From positions 6,374,411 through 6,438,410 of the forward strand of contig OX421509.1 in the NCBI GenBank assembly GCA_949126835.1: a stretch of 64,000 bases of DNA. Reading direction: 5' to 3'. Position numbers and translations under genes: made by a program. The notes beneath the pieces are model-generated. The model searched no databases, had not been told where the DNA came from, and worked only from the letters and a program-made list of their open reading frames with translations. Of the stretch, positions 1 through 11,970 are shown piece by piece. How positions within the stretch are numbered: the stretch's first letter is position 1; each line of letters opens with the position of its first letter. The stretch comes from Anisus vortex. Lineage: Eukaryota > Mollusca > Gastropoda > Planorbidae.

Positions 1-1475
1 TGGGATTTGAAAAAATGGAACAATTCGTCAATACTAATGTCATTATAATCTTCTTTTCTGTTTTTGTCCTTTAGGATACGCCAGTACTCTTTTGGATTCT
101 TTCCTTTCAGATTTTTTATTTTATTTCTCATTTTGTTTTCATATTTATTTATAGCGGTGTTCATTTCACGCTTGTAGTTTTTACTGTGTGTTTTTAAACT
201 TTCAAGTGAGCCTTTGGTTTTAAGGGTACTATTCATTCTTCTTGCTTTAAGGTATAATCTTCGTTTTTGTCTACATATAAGTGTAAACCAGGGTTTATTT
301 TTTCTTAGGTTATTTTTATCATTAGGGTATCGATTTGTGCCAAATATTTCATTTGCAGAATTTATTAATATTTTATTTATTTCCTCTACTATGTTATTTA
401 TTTCTTGTTTTTTGTTTTCAGGGGAGTTACAAAGGTCACTTCTTTCTAGTAATTCGTCTAGTTTCAGATTTATGCTGTTTTTGTTTTGCTTTTCTACCAT
501 TTCAAAATAGTTCTTAGATTTAGTTTGCACCCACGGTTTAATGATCTCTACCACTGGTCTATTATTTAGTCGTCTACGCGCATTTCCAGGTTTATTTGCT
601 CCACCAATCTCAATCTCATATTCACATGATATTAAACAATGGATATCTGAGAATAGGTGATCAAAGTCGTGGATTATTAGATTCCTAATTTTGTGAAAAA
701 GGTCATTGTCTGCTAGTACGTAATCGATTACTGTGCTAAATGTAGTCGTAGGTTTATGTGACAGTAACCCCTTCCTTCCATTCATTATTAACATGTTTGT
801 GTTTTTACATGTTTCGATTAGTTTGCGGCCCCAGTTATTCGGTATTGTCGTATCTACGTTTATACGTTTGAGTGGAATGTCTTTTCTTTTAAGCGTTTCT
901 TCTGTCTGGGTACTTATTTCTACATAGAGTTCGTGGGGACTTGTTATGGAGTCTATAATGTAATCTTCTCTTTCTTTGGTATGAGCGTTAAAATCACCCA
1001 TTATGATTATATTGTTAGTGATATTTCTTTTATCGATTATTTCCATTTCTAGAATATTGAAAAAATCAGATTGGGCATATGGGGAATTCTCGGGTGGGGT
1101 ATAAATAATTAGAATTAATAAGGGATTGTTTTCTGCTCCTATTTGTAGCCAAATCATTTCATTATTGTCACATCTTAATATTTTAGTTTTATCAACTAGG
1201 TCATTTTTTATGGCCACACTCAGTCCCCCCGATCTACTATTGTTATTATGGTGTCTAAATTTGTGGAAAAGGGTAAAGTGTTCTATACTTATAGTATCGA
1301 TATCTTCCACCTTGTCATTATTAAGTTTTGTTTCCGAAAGACCTATAACATCGAACAAATTTATCTTATCAACAAACTCTGGATACATCATTCTCCTCAC
1401 CAGGCCACATACATTTACATAGGCTAACCTTAAAAAGCGTTTTTGGTTTTGTTCACCTATGCTAATGCCACTGTC
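1..1475 (-). CDS. LINE ORF2, endonuclease domain and linker (partial, runs off left edge)
   Basis: Start of the ORF2 polyprotein, which would nick target DNA and prime reverse transcription. Right after the ORF1 TAG the same frame stays open to position 1 (about 491 codons). Endonuclease/exonuclease/phosphatase-fold motifs appear in order: LAYVNVCGL (the catalytic Asn strand), then IGLSETKL (catalytic Glu), RSGGLSVAIK, IIMGDFNAHT (catalytic Asp and Asn), TVIDYVLA and FSDIHCLI (catalytic Asp-His pair). A basic linker with KNPKEYWRILKDK follows, typical of the stretch before RT. The first in-frame ATG (1391-1389) lies after the catalytic Asn strand, so starting there would remove part of the active site. 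This argues for translation through or just after the ORF1 stop. Confidence 0.9.
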
Positions 1476-3191
1476 CTACAGCACCGTGAGCGTTACGCAG
1501 TCTGCCGAGGTCGTACCACCCTCCTGATGCATCTGTTGTTGCTGGTATTGTTGTTCTTTCTTCTGATGTTGAGGCTGTAGCTGGGGTAGCTGGGGTTGTG
1601 GTTGCTGCTGCAGTTGCTGATGGTACTGCTGATGTAGTTGCTGCTGTTGGTATTGAGGTTGTTGTTGGATTTGCTGCTGATGATGATGAGAGGGATGCTG
1701 CGGCTGCTGGTGTTGAGGTTGTTGCTGGTGTTGGTGGTGCTGCTGCTGAAGTTGTAGCTGCTGGTGATAAGGTTGTTGCTGGTGTTGGGGTAGCTGCTGC
1801 TGTGGCAACTGATGCTGCTGATGTTGAAGATGCTGTGGTTGCAGGTGCATTTGCTGTTGTTGCTGATATTGTTCTTGGTGATATTGTTGTTGTTGCTGCG
1901 AATGTTGAGGTGGTCCCGTGGGATAAACTTGTTGTCGTTGTAGGTATAGTTCTGGAGCCTGCTGTTGTTGTTCTTGTTGTTCTTGTTGTTCTTGTTGGTA
2001 TTGCTGTTGGTGAGGCTGTTGCTGAGGCTGTTCTTGTTGTTGATGCTGTCGTTGTTGTTGCCGTTGATCATGTCCGTGTTGATACCGCTGTTGTTGCAGA
2101 TTCATTTGTTTTTGATGGGGTTGGTAAGATTGTTTTTTTTGATCATTCAGTTCTTGCTGGATATGTTGAGACCGATACAGTAGTTCTCGCTGATGTAGTT
2201 GCTGAGGTTGCCATAATTGTTGACGCTGGTTCTGTTGAGGCTGTTGTTGTTCTCGTTGTATGTTTTGTTCATGGTCAGGTTGTTGTTGTCGAGTTTGCTG
2301 TTGTTGTTTTTTTTGTTGTTGTGAGGGTTGAGAGCGACTCGATTGCTGTTGGTGTTGATCTTGACTTCGCCAGGGTCGTTGTTCGTCCGGTGCTCTGAGG
2401 GCAACAATTACGCCTTGACTGTCAACCCTCCAAGACCCTTCCGGAGAGGTCAGGATGTCATTTTTAAGGAATACGTTTCGACCATATTTTTCCTTTAGAT
2501 CCTTTAGTTTAGGTAAAAGGATTTTTCTTCTTTCGTTTACTTTCTTCGGGAGATGATCTCTTATTCCAAAGGGTTTTCCAGCCAGTTTGTAAGCGATTCT
2601 TCTAATTGAGTTTTTATCATATAGATGGAGGAAGGTCACCACAATAGGTCTTTGCTGTCCTCTGTGATAGCGTCCCAATCTATAGCAGCCTTCAATCGCG
2701 AGTTCATGGTCTATCCCCAAGTGGTCATGAAGGAACTGATTAACCGTGCTGTAGCAGTCTTCGTCTCTTCCGACTTCTTCTAAACCAGTTAGAAGTAGAT
2801 TGTTTATTAGAACCTTGGTCTCGAGCGATAGAGTACGCTCCTCGAGTTCGTTCAACGATTTGTTGAGCTGACCAAGGTCCTCTTCGTGCTTCTTTAAGGT
2901 GGTGATGTTTTCAGTTGAAATCTTATCTACTATACTGATTACTTGTTCAACTGCGGTCACACGCTCATTCAGTTGCTTTACCATTCCAATCTCCTCGCTA
3001 ATCTTCTCCACCCTAGCTACTAACGTGTCTAGAGAAGCTTGGAATGTAGGAAAGATTTGCAGGTGTTGCACCAAGGCTTCTATCTTCAAGCTGCTCTCTG
3101 ATATTGAGAGCTGAACGTTGGTAGCGTCAGTAAACTTAAGCTCATCAAAAATTACCTTAGGTCCACCATGAGTCAGGATCGCCTGAACAAG
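1476..3191 (-). CDS. LINE ORF1 protein: coiled coil, RRM-like domain, very long Gln-rich tail
   Basis: Probable RNA-binding, nucleocapsid-like ORF1 protein of the LINE. Counting from a TTG codon at 3089, residues about 10-93 form a heptad-rich coiled coil. Residues 96-160 look like the L1-ORF1 RRM (LLLTGLEE, then GCYRLGR and RPIVVTF), and 170-215 like the basic C-terminal domain (IRDHLPKKVNERRKI). From about residue 245 to 520 the protein is mostly glutamine, far beyond the usual ORF1 length. The frame is open back to a TAA at 3194-3192 but has no ATG upstream of codon 36 (2984-2982). An ATG at 3220-3218 lies in another frame that stops soon after, so a small indel near 3190 may have separated the true start. 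It ends with TAG at 1478-1476; ORF2 continues in the same frame. Confidence 0.85.
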   Translation of the reverse strand, partial: LVQAILTHGGPKVIFDELKFTDATNVQLSISESSLKIEALVQHLQIFPTFQASLDTLVARVEKISEEIGMVKQLNERVTAVEQVISIVDKISTENITTLKKHEEDLGQLNKSLNELEERTLSLETKVLINNLLLTGLEEVGRDEDCYSTVNQFLHDHLGIDHELAIEGCYRLGRYHRGQQRPIVVTFLHLYDKNSIRRIAYKLAGKPFGIRDHLPKKVNERRKILLPKLKDLKEKYGRNVFLKNDILTSPEGSWRVDSQGVIVALRAPDEQRPWRSQDQHQQQSSRSQPSQQQKKQQQQTRQQQPDHEQNIQREQQQPQQNQRQQLWQPQQLHQRELLYRSQHIQQELNDQKKQSYQPHQKQMNLQQQRYQHGHDQRQQQRQHQQQEQPQQQPHQQQYQQEQQEQQEQQQQAPELYLQRQQVYPTGPPQHSQQQQQYHQEQYQQQQQMHLQPQHLQHQQHQLPQQQLPQHQQQPYHQQLQLQQQHHQHQQQPQHQQPQHPSHHHQQQIQQQPQYQQQQLHQQYHQQLQQQPQPQLPQLQPQHQKKEQQYQQQQMHQEGGTTSADCVTLTVL

Positions 3192-3194
3192 TTA

Positions 3195-6100
3195 GCTAGG
3201 CTCAGTATTGAGTCTGGCATTGCAAGAGTAATAAACTTTCAAACTGTAATTTGTAGTTTTGCCAAGAAAAAGGCACGCAACTTAAGGCAGCCCTATTGTA
3301 ATAAAACTAGTCTCTTTCTTCTCTGTTTTTTCTTTTTTATCATTCGTGTAGGCCTATTGGGGTGTATTTTCTGTGGACTTTCTTTTCACGCAAGAGTAAG
3401 CATTCAAAAGATGAATGATTCGGGTATATTTGTAAATAACTAATGATTCGACAGACATGCATAAAATTCGATTAAGATGCATATTTATGTACGTTTTTGT
3501 TATAGTACAGTATTGAAAAGTTGTGAAGTTGTTAATCGTTTATGCTTTATGTAAATAAATACAATTTAAAACGCATTGAACTTGAAGTCTTTTTAATTGA
3601 CTTGATATAATATTGTTATTTATTTATTACACAATTTTACATGTCATAGATATGTCCCAATTAATTAAATTAAGTAGCTGTGACAACTACAAGTAGCTTA
3701 CCTTAACATGTGTCTCATATTCTTCATTTACTCTCTCAATTTCAAATTCAATTAATCCATATTAAAATTAATTATGACAAGCTTATTTACAATTTCGTTG
3801 TCCAACTTTAAAACCTCCAATACTTCTCTAGTTCTTTTCAACCAAATTAATCATCAGTCATCAGTGAGAGTCACTTTTCCCATTTTACACATCGTTGTAA
3901 TATTATTTGCAAGATCAATTCTGATCAATACTGAAGCGGAGGAACAATTAGATCTACAACAATTTAAACTAACAACTATGTTGGCCTACTTGATTAAAGT
4001 ATTTTTGTAAAAGACATGTAAGGCTGTGATTGAAATGATTACACTCTACTGGTAAATGGTAACACTTATGAAAGTTTCACAAAATGATCCACAGACCTTG
4101 TAAAAAGATTCCTGATTTTTCAAACGTATGTAATACAAATAAATCATTTAGATATGACTAGTGATAGAAAAAAAAAGTGGGGCGGGGGTGGGGGCCCAGA
4201 AAAGATCTCGTACCGGCATCTTTTTTTTCTCTCGAGGGCCCTGCTGTGGATGACCATTGAACACCCGTTTAACTTTATATACGATTTTATTATCTAAATA
4301 ATATGACATAATTTTTTATAAAATTAGACAAAACAACACAGAGGTGATTAATGTAATGCAAGAGAAAAAAAGGTAGTGACCTAGGTGCATAACACAAAAC
4401 TATTGTATTAGGACATTTAAAATGATTTGATCTTACTAATAATATAGATTTAAATATATATATATATATATAAGGTTGCTGCAAAAAAAATCCTTGCACT
4501 TTGTGACGTGATGGCCTAAGTTGATGCGTCACGGAGCCTTTAATTAGCATAGGCTATCAGTGCAGACTTAGTGGATAACTCAGCAGGTACACAGGTAATG
4601 GGGAGGGGTGAAAATGGCAGGTTATCTAGGTGGTATGTGGTCCCAAATTGCTGATGATCTCTATGTGGTGCAAAGACAAATATTTATTAACAGGTTTCTG
4701 GCTCGTTAATACGTAGGTTGAGTAAGATTGTCGACTAATTGACTATTTTCACTGAACGTCACACAATCGATAAGCAAGGCGTATTGTAACAAAGAATATT
4801 TTATTCACAAGAAAGTCCGTATTCAATCACTAATGACGTAAGCAAATAAATCATACAATCCAAATACAATTGATGAATAGTGATATCATATATAGTGTAA
4901 ATCTAGCGGTAGGCTTAGCCTATAAGTAAACCTGAGTAGGGCCGGAGGCCGCCATTCAGGGGCGCATACCTCCTCCTAGCCTGGCTACAGGCGAACTGCC
5001 TATAGAACTAACTTACATTACATGTTAAACTCATTTGCTACTAACCTACTTTCCAAAGACACCCGGGAAAGTACTAGCCAAAGGGAAGGAACTCCGTATT
5101 AATTTTAGTAAATTTTTTTTAAATATTTTTTTTTAATAATTAAATATTCCCCAAAGTGAATAAAAATTACATCATAAAATAGATAAATATCTTAGCTTTC
5201 TGGAAATGTATACTTTTATACATAAAAAATGCCGAATTATCGGTAGAATTATTCGCTGAGTGTTGAGACCCTATGATTTGCCTAAATATTTTCTCTAGGC
5301 CTAGCGTCAAAGTCCCATAAAGTATAATAAATCCCAAAAATCGAGTTGAAATGGAAATTTATCTAAGTCTATATCTGCAGCATCCTTATTATCAGAACTG
5401 TTGTTAAATGTTATATTCGGATGTATAGAGCTATCGATTAATAAAGTAAAAAATGAAAGACGAAGGCTATAAAAAAAGTTTTACAAGACGAAAGGCAAGT
5501 GAAAAATACCGATTTTTTGACGCGCATAGCAAAAAAACGAAATTAGATAAAAACATCCGGTTTTTATTAACGAAACAGACTATATTCCTACTTTTTAAAA
5601 GCCGTTTTTGCAGTAAAATAAAACCCCAGAACGCATGTCGAAAAAAAATCTAGAAACGACAAGGTTAGTCACACACGTGGCGGCCGCGTTTGGACGCATT
5701 AGTACGGAGGGGGGTATGTCGCATTCAGTCGCGGTAGTAGCAAATGAGTTAAAAGACAAGATTTGCAACACCTCACGTGATTGTAAATGGGGGGGGGGGG
5801 CAATGGTAAGATTGACGTGTAGATAACGTATCCTATTGGTCAACATGTCTCTTCAATTCAGAATGATATTGACATGTGAAGTTGAGTACCAAAAAGCGGG
5901 GTAGTGGGGAGGGGGTGCGGGGGGGGGGGAGGACGCCGGCGGTAGGGAAACTTTGAAGGCCCTGTGTTGTTGGCCAGAGTTTTCTCTCTTGTCCGTCGGG
6001 GGTCATGCATCAAAGATTTCCAGTTCCCTGTTCCCCGACCAGGGGAAAAACCGTCATGGAGATGTGAATTTTCTGTGATCTGGTCGAAGAGACTGTGGAG

Positions 6101-6560
6101 TGGGGGGGGGGGGGGGGCAGCGGGGCGTGTAGGTAGGGTCTTGGGTCGCTAGCTACGTGGGGATTGCATAATGACCACGTGAACAAAACATGCACTAACC
6201 TTGGCTTACTAGCCACATGTTCGAGGGAGGCATGCAAAATGATATACACTAGTGTAAATGTAAACAAAATAATAAATGATAGCATTAGCAATAGTAATAA
6301 CAATATCATATGAAAATATTGATATAAATATAAGCATAAAATGAATACTGACAACGAATACGCAATGTAAAAATACATGAAATATGTTACATGTGCAAGA
6401 GCTAAATGATTAAGTGATTAAGTAGAGATAATGCTAGGTAGATATGTGCATTCAATCATTCACTCAGTAGTGGCTATAATTGTAAGCAAATTTGTACAGG
6501 CGATGGCTAAGCGAAGACTACTCTTAATCAGAGTAGATTATATATGAAATCTTCCTTAAT
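3195..6560. other. Gene-free AT-rich stretch with G-tracts
   Basis: No convincing gene. Visible landmarks are an ATG-led but short frame at 3168-3443, a (TA)n run near 4455-4471 and G-rich tracts near 4164-4196, 5786-5800, 5908-5931 and 6098-6117. The stretch 5600-6500 has G-runs, an ATTGGTC-like motif and a TTCAATCATTCACTC motif in an order that loosely recalls the 1.5-kb LTR family at 10427-11970. It may be a very diverged LTR, but no ends or target duplication were found. Confidence 0.4.
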
Positions 6561-6582
6561 TTCATGTGGCGTTAATCTTTGT

Positions 6583-9500
6583 TAGAGACCCCGAAACGCC
6601 ACACACTTGAAGGACTAACAACTAAAAACAAGACTCAAAGTTTGGGATATGAATGCCGTATTGTACTGCAGTTACATTTATAATTTGATACATAATATGC
6701 AATCTAACATAATAAATTCAATGTATAAAAAAAAATCTAAAAAATAATAATGACGCAATCAAATGTTAGATCTAATTTTTATACTTTCGCACACACAAAA
6801 AACGCGCAAGTTTCTTCAAGTATAAGGAAAGAAAAAGAAAATATTTGATGCAATGGTACACTCACTAAAATCACATGGGCCTATATAAGTAATCATTCAG
6901 AGCCTGCAGTAAGATGACTTCGTTTAATGTATATTCTCTTATAGTTACTTTTTTAGTAATTATATCCAAACAGACGAATGTTGTAGTTCAAAAACAACAG
7001 TTTTTCTGCATTCTCACCCAGAAGCTTGTTACGTCGATCTCCATACAATTGTCCTGCTGCACTGAACAGCTGTTCACTGGCCACGCTGGTTGGAGGAGCA
7101 GACAAGTATTTGCGAGCTGCGGCTTCCAACAGTGGGTATTGACTGCAATGCCAGTACGCGTATATGTCCGTGGTCATTCGCGGCAGACGCGGTTCTTTTA
7201 TGTAATTAAGCAACTGCTGTTCGTACGACGGTAAGGTGTCAGTTTGACTGACGACATTTGGTGATTGGTTCACATAGCAAAGCTGTCTGTCATGCGCAGC
7301 CCACAAATCAGTTTCCTTTTGAGTATCCGATTCGGAAGTTTCGCTGCTATCAAATCCTGGAACAATTTTGTCATTGGTAGCTGTAGATGGAACAATAGCA
7401 GATTCATGGACTGAACGTAGAAAGTCCAGAATCAATTGTTTCGATGCCGCTGCCTCCTGCACATTAAAATATGTATCCTTGAAGCGTGGGTCAAGCAGCG
7501 TCGCAGCAAGGAAGGGTGCCGAGGAACTGATATGAGAGAATCGACGGGTCACTGCATCACGCAGCGCTGCTTTCATTTGCTTGATGCCATGATCTGCTGC
7601 TGTAGTGTTGAGCATATGTTTTAAATTTGAGACAAGCGGTATTACAACAGAAATACATTCATCATCAGCACAAATCTCCTGCGTTGCAGTGTAAAATGGT
7701 TTAAAATTGTAACTACTCTTTCAGCCAGTTCCCACTCTGCGATTGAGAAACTTTCGATTCCGCCACGCTGCACGCTGTACAGATTAATGGCCTTGCGACG
7801 TTTAACCAGCCGCTCCAGCATAATGTATGTGCTATTCCATCTAGTCTCAACATCTTGCAGAAGGGAATGTTTTGGGGATTTAACCGTCAGTTGTTGCTCC
7901 ACGAGATGGCGGCTCGCCTGTTCACTATGCTTAAAGTGAGTAACAATCTTGCGCGCCTTCTTGACGACAACTTCTACTGATGTCTGCGTAAATAATGCGT
8001 CATGCAGAACCAACTGCAATGTGTGTGACATGCAACCAATATCAGTGAAGCCTGCGACTCTCATTGCCATTTTCATGTTTGCAGCATTGTCACGCACCCC
8101 CACGTGAATCTTCTCCGCGATCTCCCATTTCGTCATGGCTTCAACAAGTTTTGATGCAAGATAATTTCCATCATGATCTTCATCCAGCACCATCGCACTC
8201 AAAATAACTTAACGCCGCACAGCATCATAAATAAAATGACCCGTGAAGCTTAGTAAAGAACATGATTTTGTTGGATTGCTCCATCCATCTGCAGTAAAAG
8301 ATATCAAGGTAAACTCATGCAAGAGATTTTTCACATGTTTCCCGACTTTGTTATAGGTGGTAGACATCAGCGTTGTTTGGTTGTATTTTTCGCTTTTTAC
8401 TTTATAGCGATGAGCGCTGAGTGGATCACCAATGTTCAGTCCTTTGAATGCCTCAACTTCAACTACTGAAAAGGGTAACATGTCGACAACGATCAAGTCC
8501 ATGATGCATTTATCAATTCGCTGAACTGCAAAGTGGTCATCAGACCAGACCATTCTGTTATCAATCATTGATGTCAAGGACATCTGCACAAAATTTGGTA
8601 ATACATGTTTAGTTGCTTTCTCTTCCATCATCATCATGCTCCGTCGCACCATGGAGCTCCTTGTTCCAGCTGGTCAAATTACTTTTCAAGCCTGAAACTG
8701 TCTGAAATCTTGGTTTCTCGCTGCCAAGTGATAACAGTTTTCTGCATTCTTTGCACTGCGTCTTGGTTAAATCAGAATCGATTTTTGTGAAGTAATCTCA
8801 CACACTATTTTTCGACATTGTTTTAGGTGATAAAAAAATCCGTTTATTAGCTAAGAAAGTTAGACAAATAATCTTTAGTCTCTATAAATTAAACAACTTT
8901 GGAATAAATAAAAACTTTACAAATCACTTTTACATGCAGCAATACAAGACCTGTTAACTTATGCAATAGCTTGCTGGAAAGGGAACACGTCATCAAAACT
9001 GAATCGCCGCTTGGTTGGTCTTATAAAAAGAGCGGCAAAAATCACACAAATGACCCTGCCTGTTCCAGACAAAATATTTCAACAAAGTCTATAAAATACT
9101 CAAGGATAGCATGCATCCACTTCACAACAATGTCAAAGCAACACTTAGTGGCCGACTACTGACAATTAGAGCTCAAACTGAATTTGCGTTTCAGTCTACA
9201 TTCAATTTCAAGCTAGATCTATTTAAGTTTAAATAAGACTCTTTTTAGGTCAGCTTTACCAATAGACAAGTATTGGCAGCTATTGTAATATAACTGATTG
9301 GGTTTATAAAGCAAGATTCCAATTGAACGCTAAATCATCATCATTTTCATCTAAGTCTTCATTTGAAGTTCAAGTATCTGGTGAACCAATGTCTATCCGT
9401 CTGTTGGGAGTGTTCAGAATCAGTGGGAAAAACCAAGTTTTCGTTTCTGAAGTTTGCCGACGACGAGCAGTTGTTGTTGTCTGTGTATTGCAAGCAATAT

Positions 9501-9873
9501 TGGAGATGTGTAAAAAAAAAATGGGCTAGACAGCATATGAAAAATTTGTGTTTGAAAAGTAATCAATGTTAAGGAAATGTTTTTGCGAATGAAACATGGT
9601 TTTTAAATATTTCTTCGAGTAGAAAAAAAAAATATAAAAAAAATATCGTGGGACATGCTATTTGAATGCTTTCTCTTACAAACTTCCAAAAAATCGATCA
9701 AAAATCTTTTTTTGTTTAACACCCCAAGACCGAAAATTGATAACAGTTTCGGCCGAAACTGAAGACAAACCGAAAACTAACTTTTTGGCTTCGCCGAAGC
9801 CGAAAATACTCCTAAAAAGGTAATTTGTTTATTTCTAAGGCCGAAACCGAAAACGAATATCGGTCGGTCTCTA
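6583..9873 (-). mobile_element. Degenerate hAT DNA transposon, termini tentative
   Basis: Encloses the hAT transposase remnant at 6953-8818. The right side (9725-9873) is dense in GGCCGAAAC/CCGAAAAC motifs and ends in CGGTCGGTCTCTA, a typical hAT-like terminus. Its reverse complement starts TAGAGACC, which also occurs at 6583-6590 (TAGAGACCCCGAAACG) and is taken as the left end. The 8 bases outside each end (ATCTTTGT and CTTTATAT) do not match, so the left border is uncertain. Between 8820 and 9720 the sequence is non-coding. Confidence 0.5.
6953..8818 (-). pseudogene. hAT-family (ZBED-like) transposase, broken
   Basis: Remnant of a cut-and-paste transposase. The N-terminal BED finger region (8818-8600) keeps CKEC and GLKSNLTSW, but the usual Trp after SV is a TGA stop and a zinc-binding His position reads Asn. 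The catalytic RNase H-like fold follows, with FTADGWSNPTKSCSLLS (8300-8250). The hAT insertion segment (VRDNAANM, CMSHTLQLVLHDAL) lies at 8110-8000, and the C-terminal dimerisation region (PTSVASEQLFSAAG, KLLFLNYN) at 7110-6960. An in-frame TAA at 8211-8209 and a frameshift near 7690-7710 break it further, and the finger and body are in different frames. It cannot make an active enzyme. Related host genes are the ZBED family, but the lesions exclude a domesticated gene. Confidence 0.88.
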
Positions 9874-10125
9874 CTTTATATATATATACAATGTATATAT
9901 TACCGATGCTCTTTCTGATATGCATACAATAGTATAAGCATACAATAGTATGATTATGTAGGGAAAACTAATTATTAGATTCGTAGCTTTGGGTGGTCTT
10001 TGTGTATAGACTTAGAAAAATGTGTACAATTTTTTTTAATTACATTTTACTTTATTTACAGTATTTAATGTGTGCAGCCTTATTTACAATCCCTAGTTTA
10101 AAAATATTTCATATATGTAAGAATT

Positions 10126-10426
10126 TGTTGCATTTATCTCTGTGCATTTATCTCTCTTTGTTGCATTTATCTCTCTTTGTTGCATTTATCTCTCTTTGTT
10201 GCATTTATCTCTCTTTGTTGCATTTATCTCTCGTCGTTTTAAATATCTTTCTTTGTTGCATTTATCTCTCTTTGTTACATTTATCTCTCTGTGTTGCATT
10301 ATCTGTTTGTGGCATTTATCTCTCTTTGTTGCATTTATCTCTCTTTGTTGCATTTATCTCTCTTTGTTGCATTTATCTCTATTGCATTTATCTTTCTTAG
10401 TTGCATTTATATCTCATTGTTGCATT
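10126..10426 (+). repeat. 19-bp satellite, block 1
   Basis: Tandem copies of a 19-bp unit close to GCATTTATCTCTCTTTGTT, about 15 units. Continuous in origin with the larger block at 11971-14155: the intervening LTR is an insertion. Long open frames over this block are a by-product of the unit and not genes. Confidence 0.95.
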
Positions 10427-11970
10427 TGTCACGATGTTCCTTAGGGGAGACCAACTCGTCACAATGTTGACACTGAGAGAGGGGGTTCGGGGTAATGGTT
10501 GAGTGGGGTTAATGGTGGCTGGTTGTCGTGGGGTATGAGGTGCTGATGCTGTAGACGTCCTGGAACAATGATTAAGTCTCCTCCTGGCTCGTTAAGATGT
10601 TACAGAGTATACAAACAACCAGTTCTAAGATAAGCAAGCAAATCGCTGGTTACAGTTCAGGTATTTATTTACGTTTCAATATCCAATGATGAGATATACA
10701 TGTGAAGTTATACAGTAATGCTGACACTAGTATATGCGAGTGTTATGGAATCCAAAATTAGGTTACACAACTTATACTGGTGGAAAATACGAGTACTGGC
10801 TAGACCGATATATATATATATAACATGTGAGGCGATATACTACTTGAACAGATATGAAATTGCTCAGAATGTCTAACATTAGTACACGGTGGTGTTGTGG
10901 GATCCACTTTAAGGTTACACAACTGTATTAACGAATTACTATTACTGGCTAATTATCTAAAGTCCAAGTGTACAGGTTGGGAGTTAAGCTAAGACGATGC
11001 GCCTTCCTCAAGACCTGAACCAGAACTGCCAAACTTTTAGTTGAGCGGCTTTTCGTGAACATTAGTCACGCGAAAAGCTCCTCAGTTTGATTGGGTGGTT
11101 ACATTAGGTTGGATTTACATATAATTCCCATTGGTCCTTTCGAACATATATTTACATAAAGATAGATGTATTTGGAGGGAAAATGGAATGAGGGGGAGAG
11201 GGGGTAGGTTTAACAATTACAACGCCAACTTGCGGGTGGAGTGGGGTGTAGATGAATTAATTACTACCGCCCGCGACTCAGCGGGGTGAACAAGGGAGAC
11301 GGGGGGGGGGGGGGTCGAAGTGGGTGGGGGTAATCTAGATAAAAGACGATTGATACATACGTCATGCTGAGTGGAGGGAATTATCTCCCTTTGATAGAAT
11401 TTCCCGTGGTCACTCAAGTGGGGGGGGGGGGGGGGGTTCGGCCGAGGAACATTAAGTAGATGCGAAAACGTTGACCGTCTCAAAGTTTAGCTAACGAGTC
11501 GCCGCCCTTGAGTGGTATGGGAAGGGGGGGAAGGGGTTTTAGCGGAAGAGGTGGGGTGGGTTTCTTTTGGCGCGTAATGTCTACATACAGCATGTTGAAT
11601 TAACAACATGAATGAATAAATAGTTTGAATTCATAACATGAATGAATAAATAGTTGGAAATATAATAGGAATATATACATTAAGATATTCACAACATGCA
11701 CACTTCATTCATTCACGGTTTTAGTACCAGTTTGGGCGTATTGATTAGCAAACTCTGAATTGGGACTAAAAGAGTGTAGTGAAGGGTTACGAACAGGTGA
11801 GGAAGAGTGGGGTGTTTCAATTGCGTAAGAGAGGAAGAAGATAATAGCTTCAGGCTACTCTCATCCTATCTAATCTAAACTCTACGCTAACCTATGGTTC
11901 TATACTACTATCTACGCTATAACCTATCTATGTGTGCTAAGAGTCACGATTTAAGTCCAAGGTCGTGACA
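10427..11970 (+). mobile_element. Solo LTR (1544 bp) inserted in the satellite, 5-bp target duplication
   Basis: The element starts TGTCACGATG and ends GGTCGTGACA, giving TG...CA ends and an 8-bp inverted repeat (TGTCACGA/TCGTGACA). It is flanked by GCATT at 10422-10426 and 11971-11975, and removing it rejoins the 19-bp satellite in register. No coding frame is present. G-tracts occur near 11300-11316 and 11420-11437. A second copy of the family lies inverted at 18774-20237: both share ATTAGCAAACTCTGAATTGG-like sequence and a TTCATTCATTCA motif at the same relative place. Length, ends and the 5-bp duplication fit a solo LTR of a Gypsy- or BEL-type element. Orientation is arbitrary without an internal region. 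Confidence 0.8.

Larger units (their letters stand above)
1..3194 (-). mobile_element. Non-LTR retrotransposon (LINE), ORF1 plus 5' half of ORF2
   Basis: A minus-strand LINE lies across the left edge of the window. Read on the minus strand it carries a coiled-coil, RNA-binding ORF1 followed by the apurinic-type endonuclease and linker of ORF2; the reverse transcriptase would lie beyond position 1. From 3191 down to 1 the frame is open except for one TAG (1478-1476). The copy therefore looks fairly young, apart from a probable frame disturbance near its 5' end. The ORF1 type (coiled coil, RRM-like, C-terminal basic domain) with an APE-type endonuclease fits the CR1/L2/Tx1-like LINEs common in marine invertebrates; the exact clade cannot be settled without the RT. 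Confidence 0.88.

Noticed and set aside
1598..2398. A 266-codon plus-strand frame rich in Val and Ala
   Set aside because: Antisense shadow of the CAG/CAA-rich tail of LINE ORF1; low-complexity codons only.
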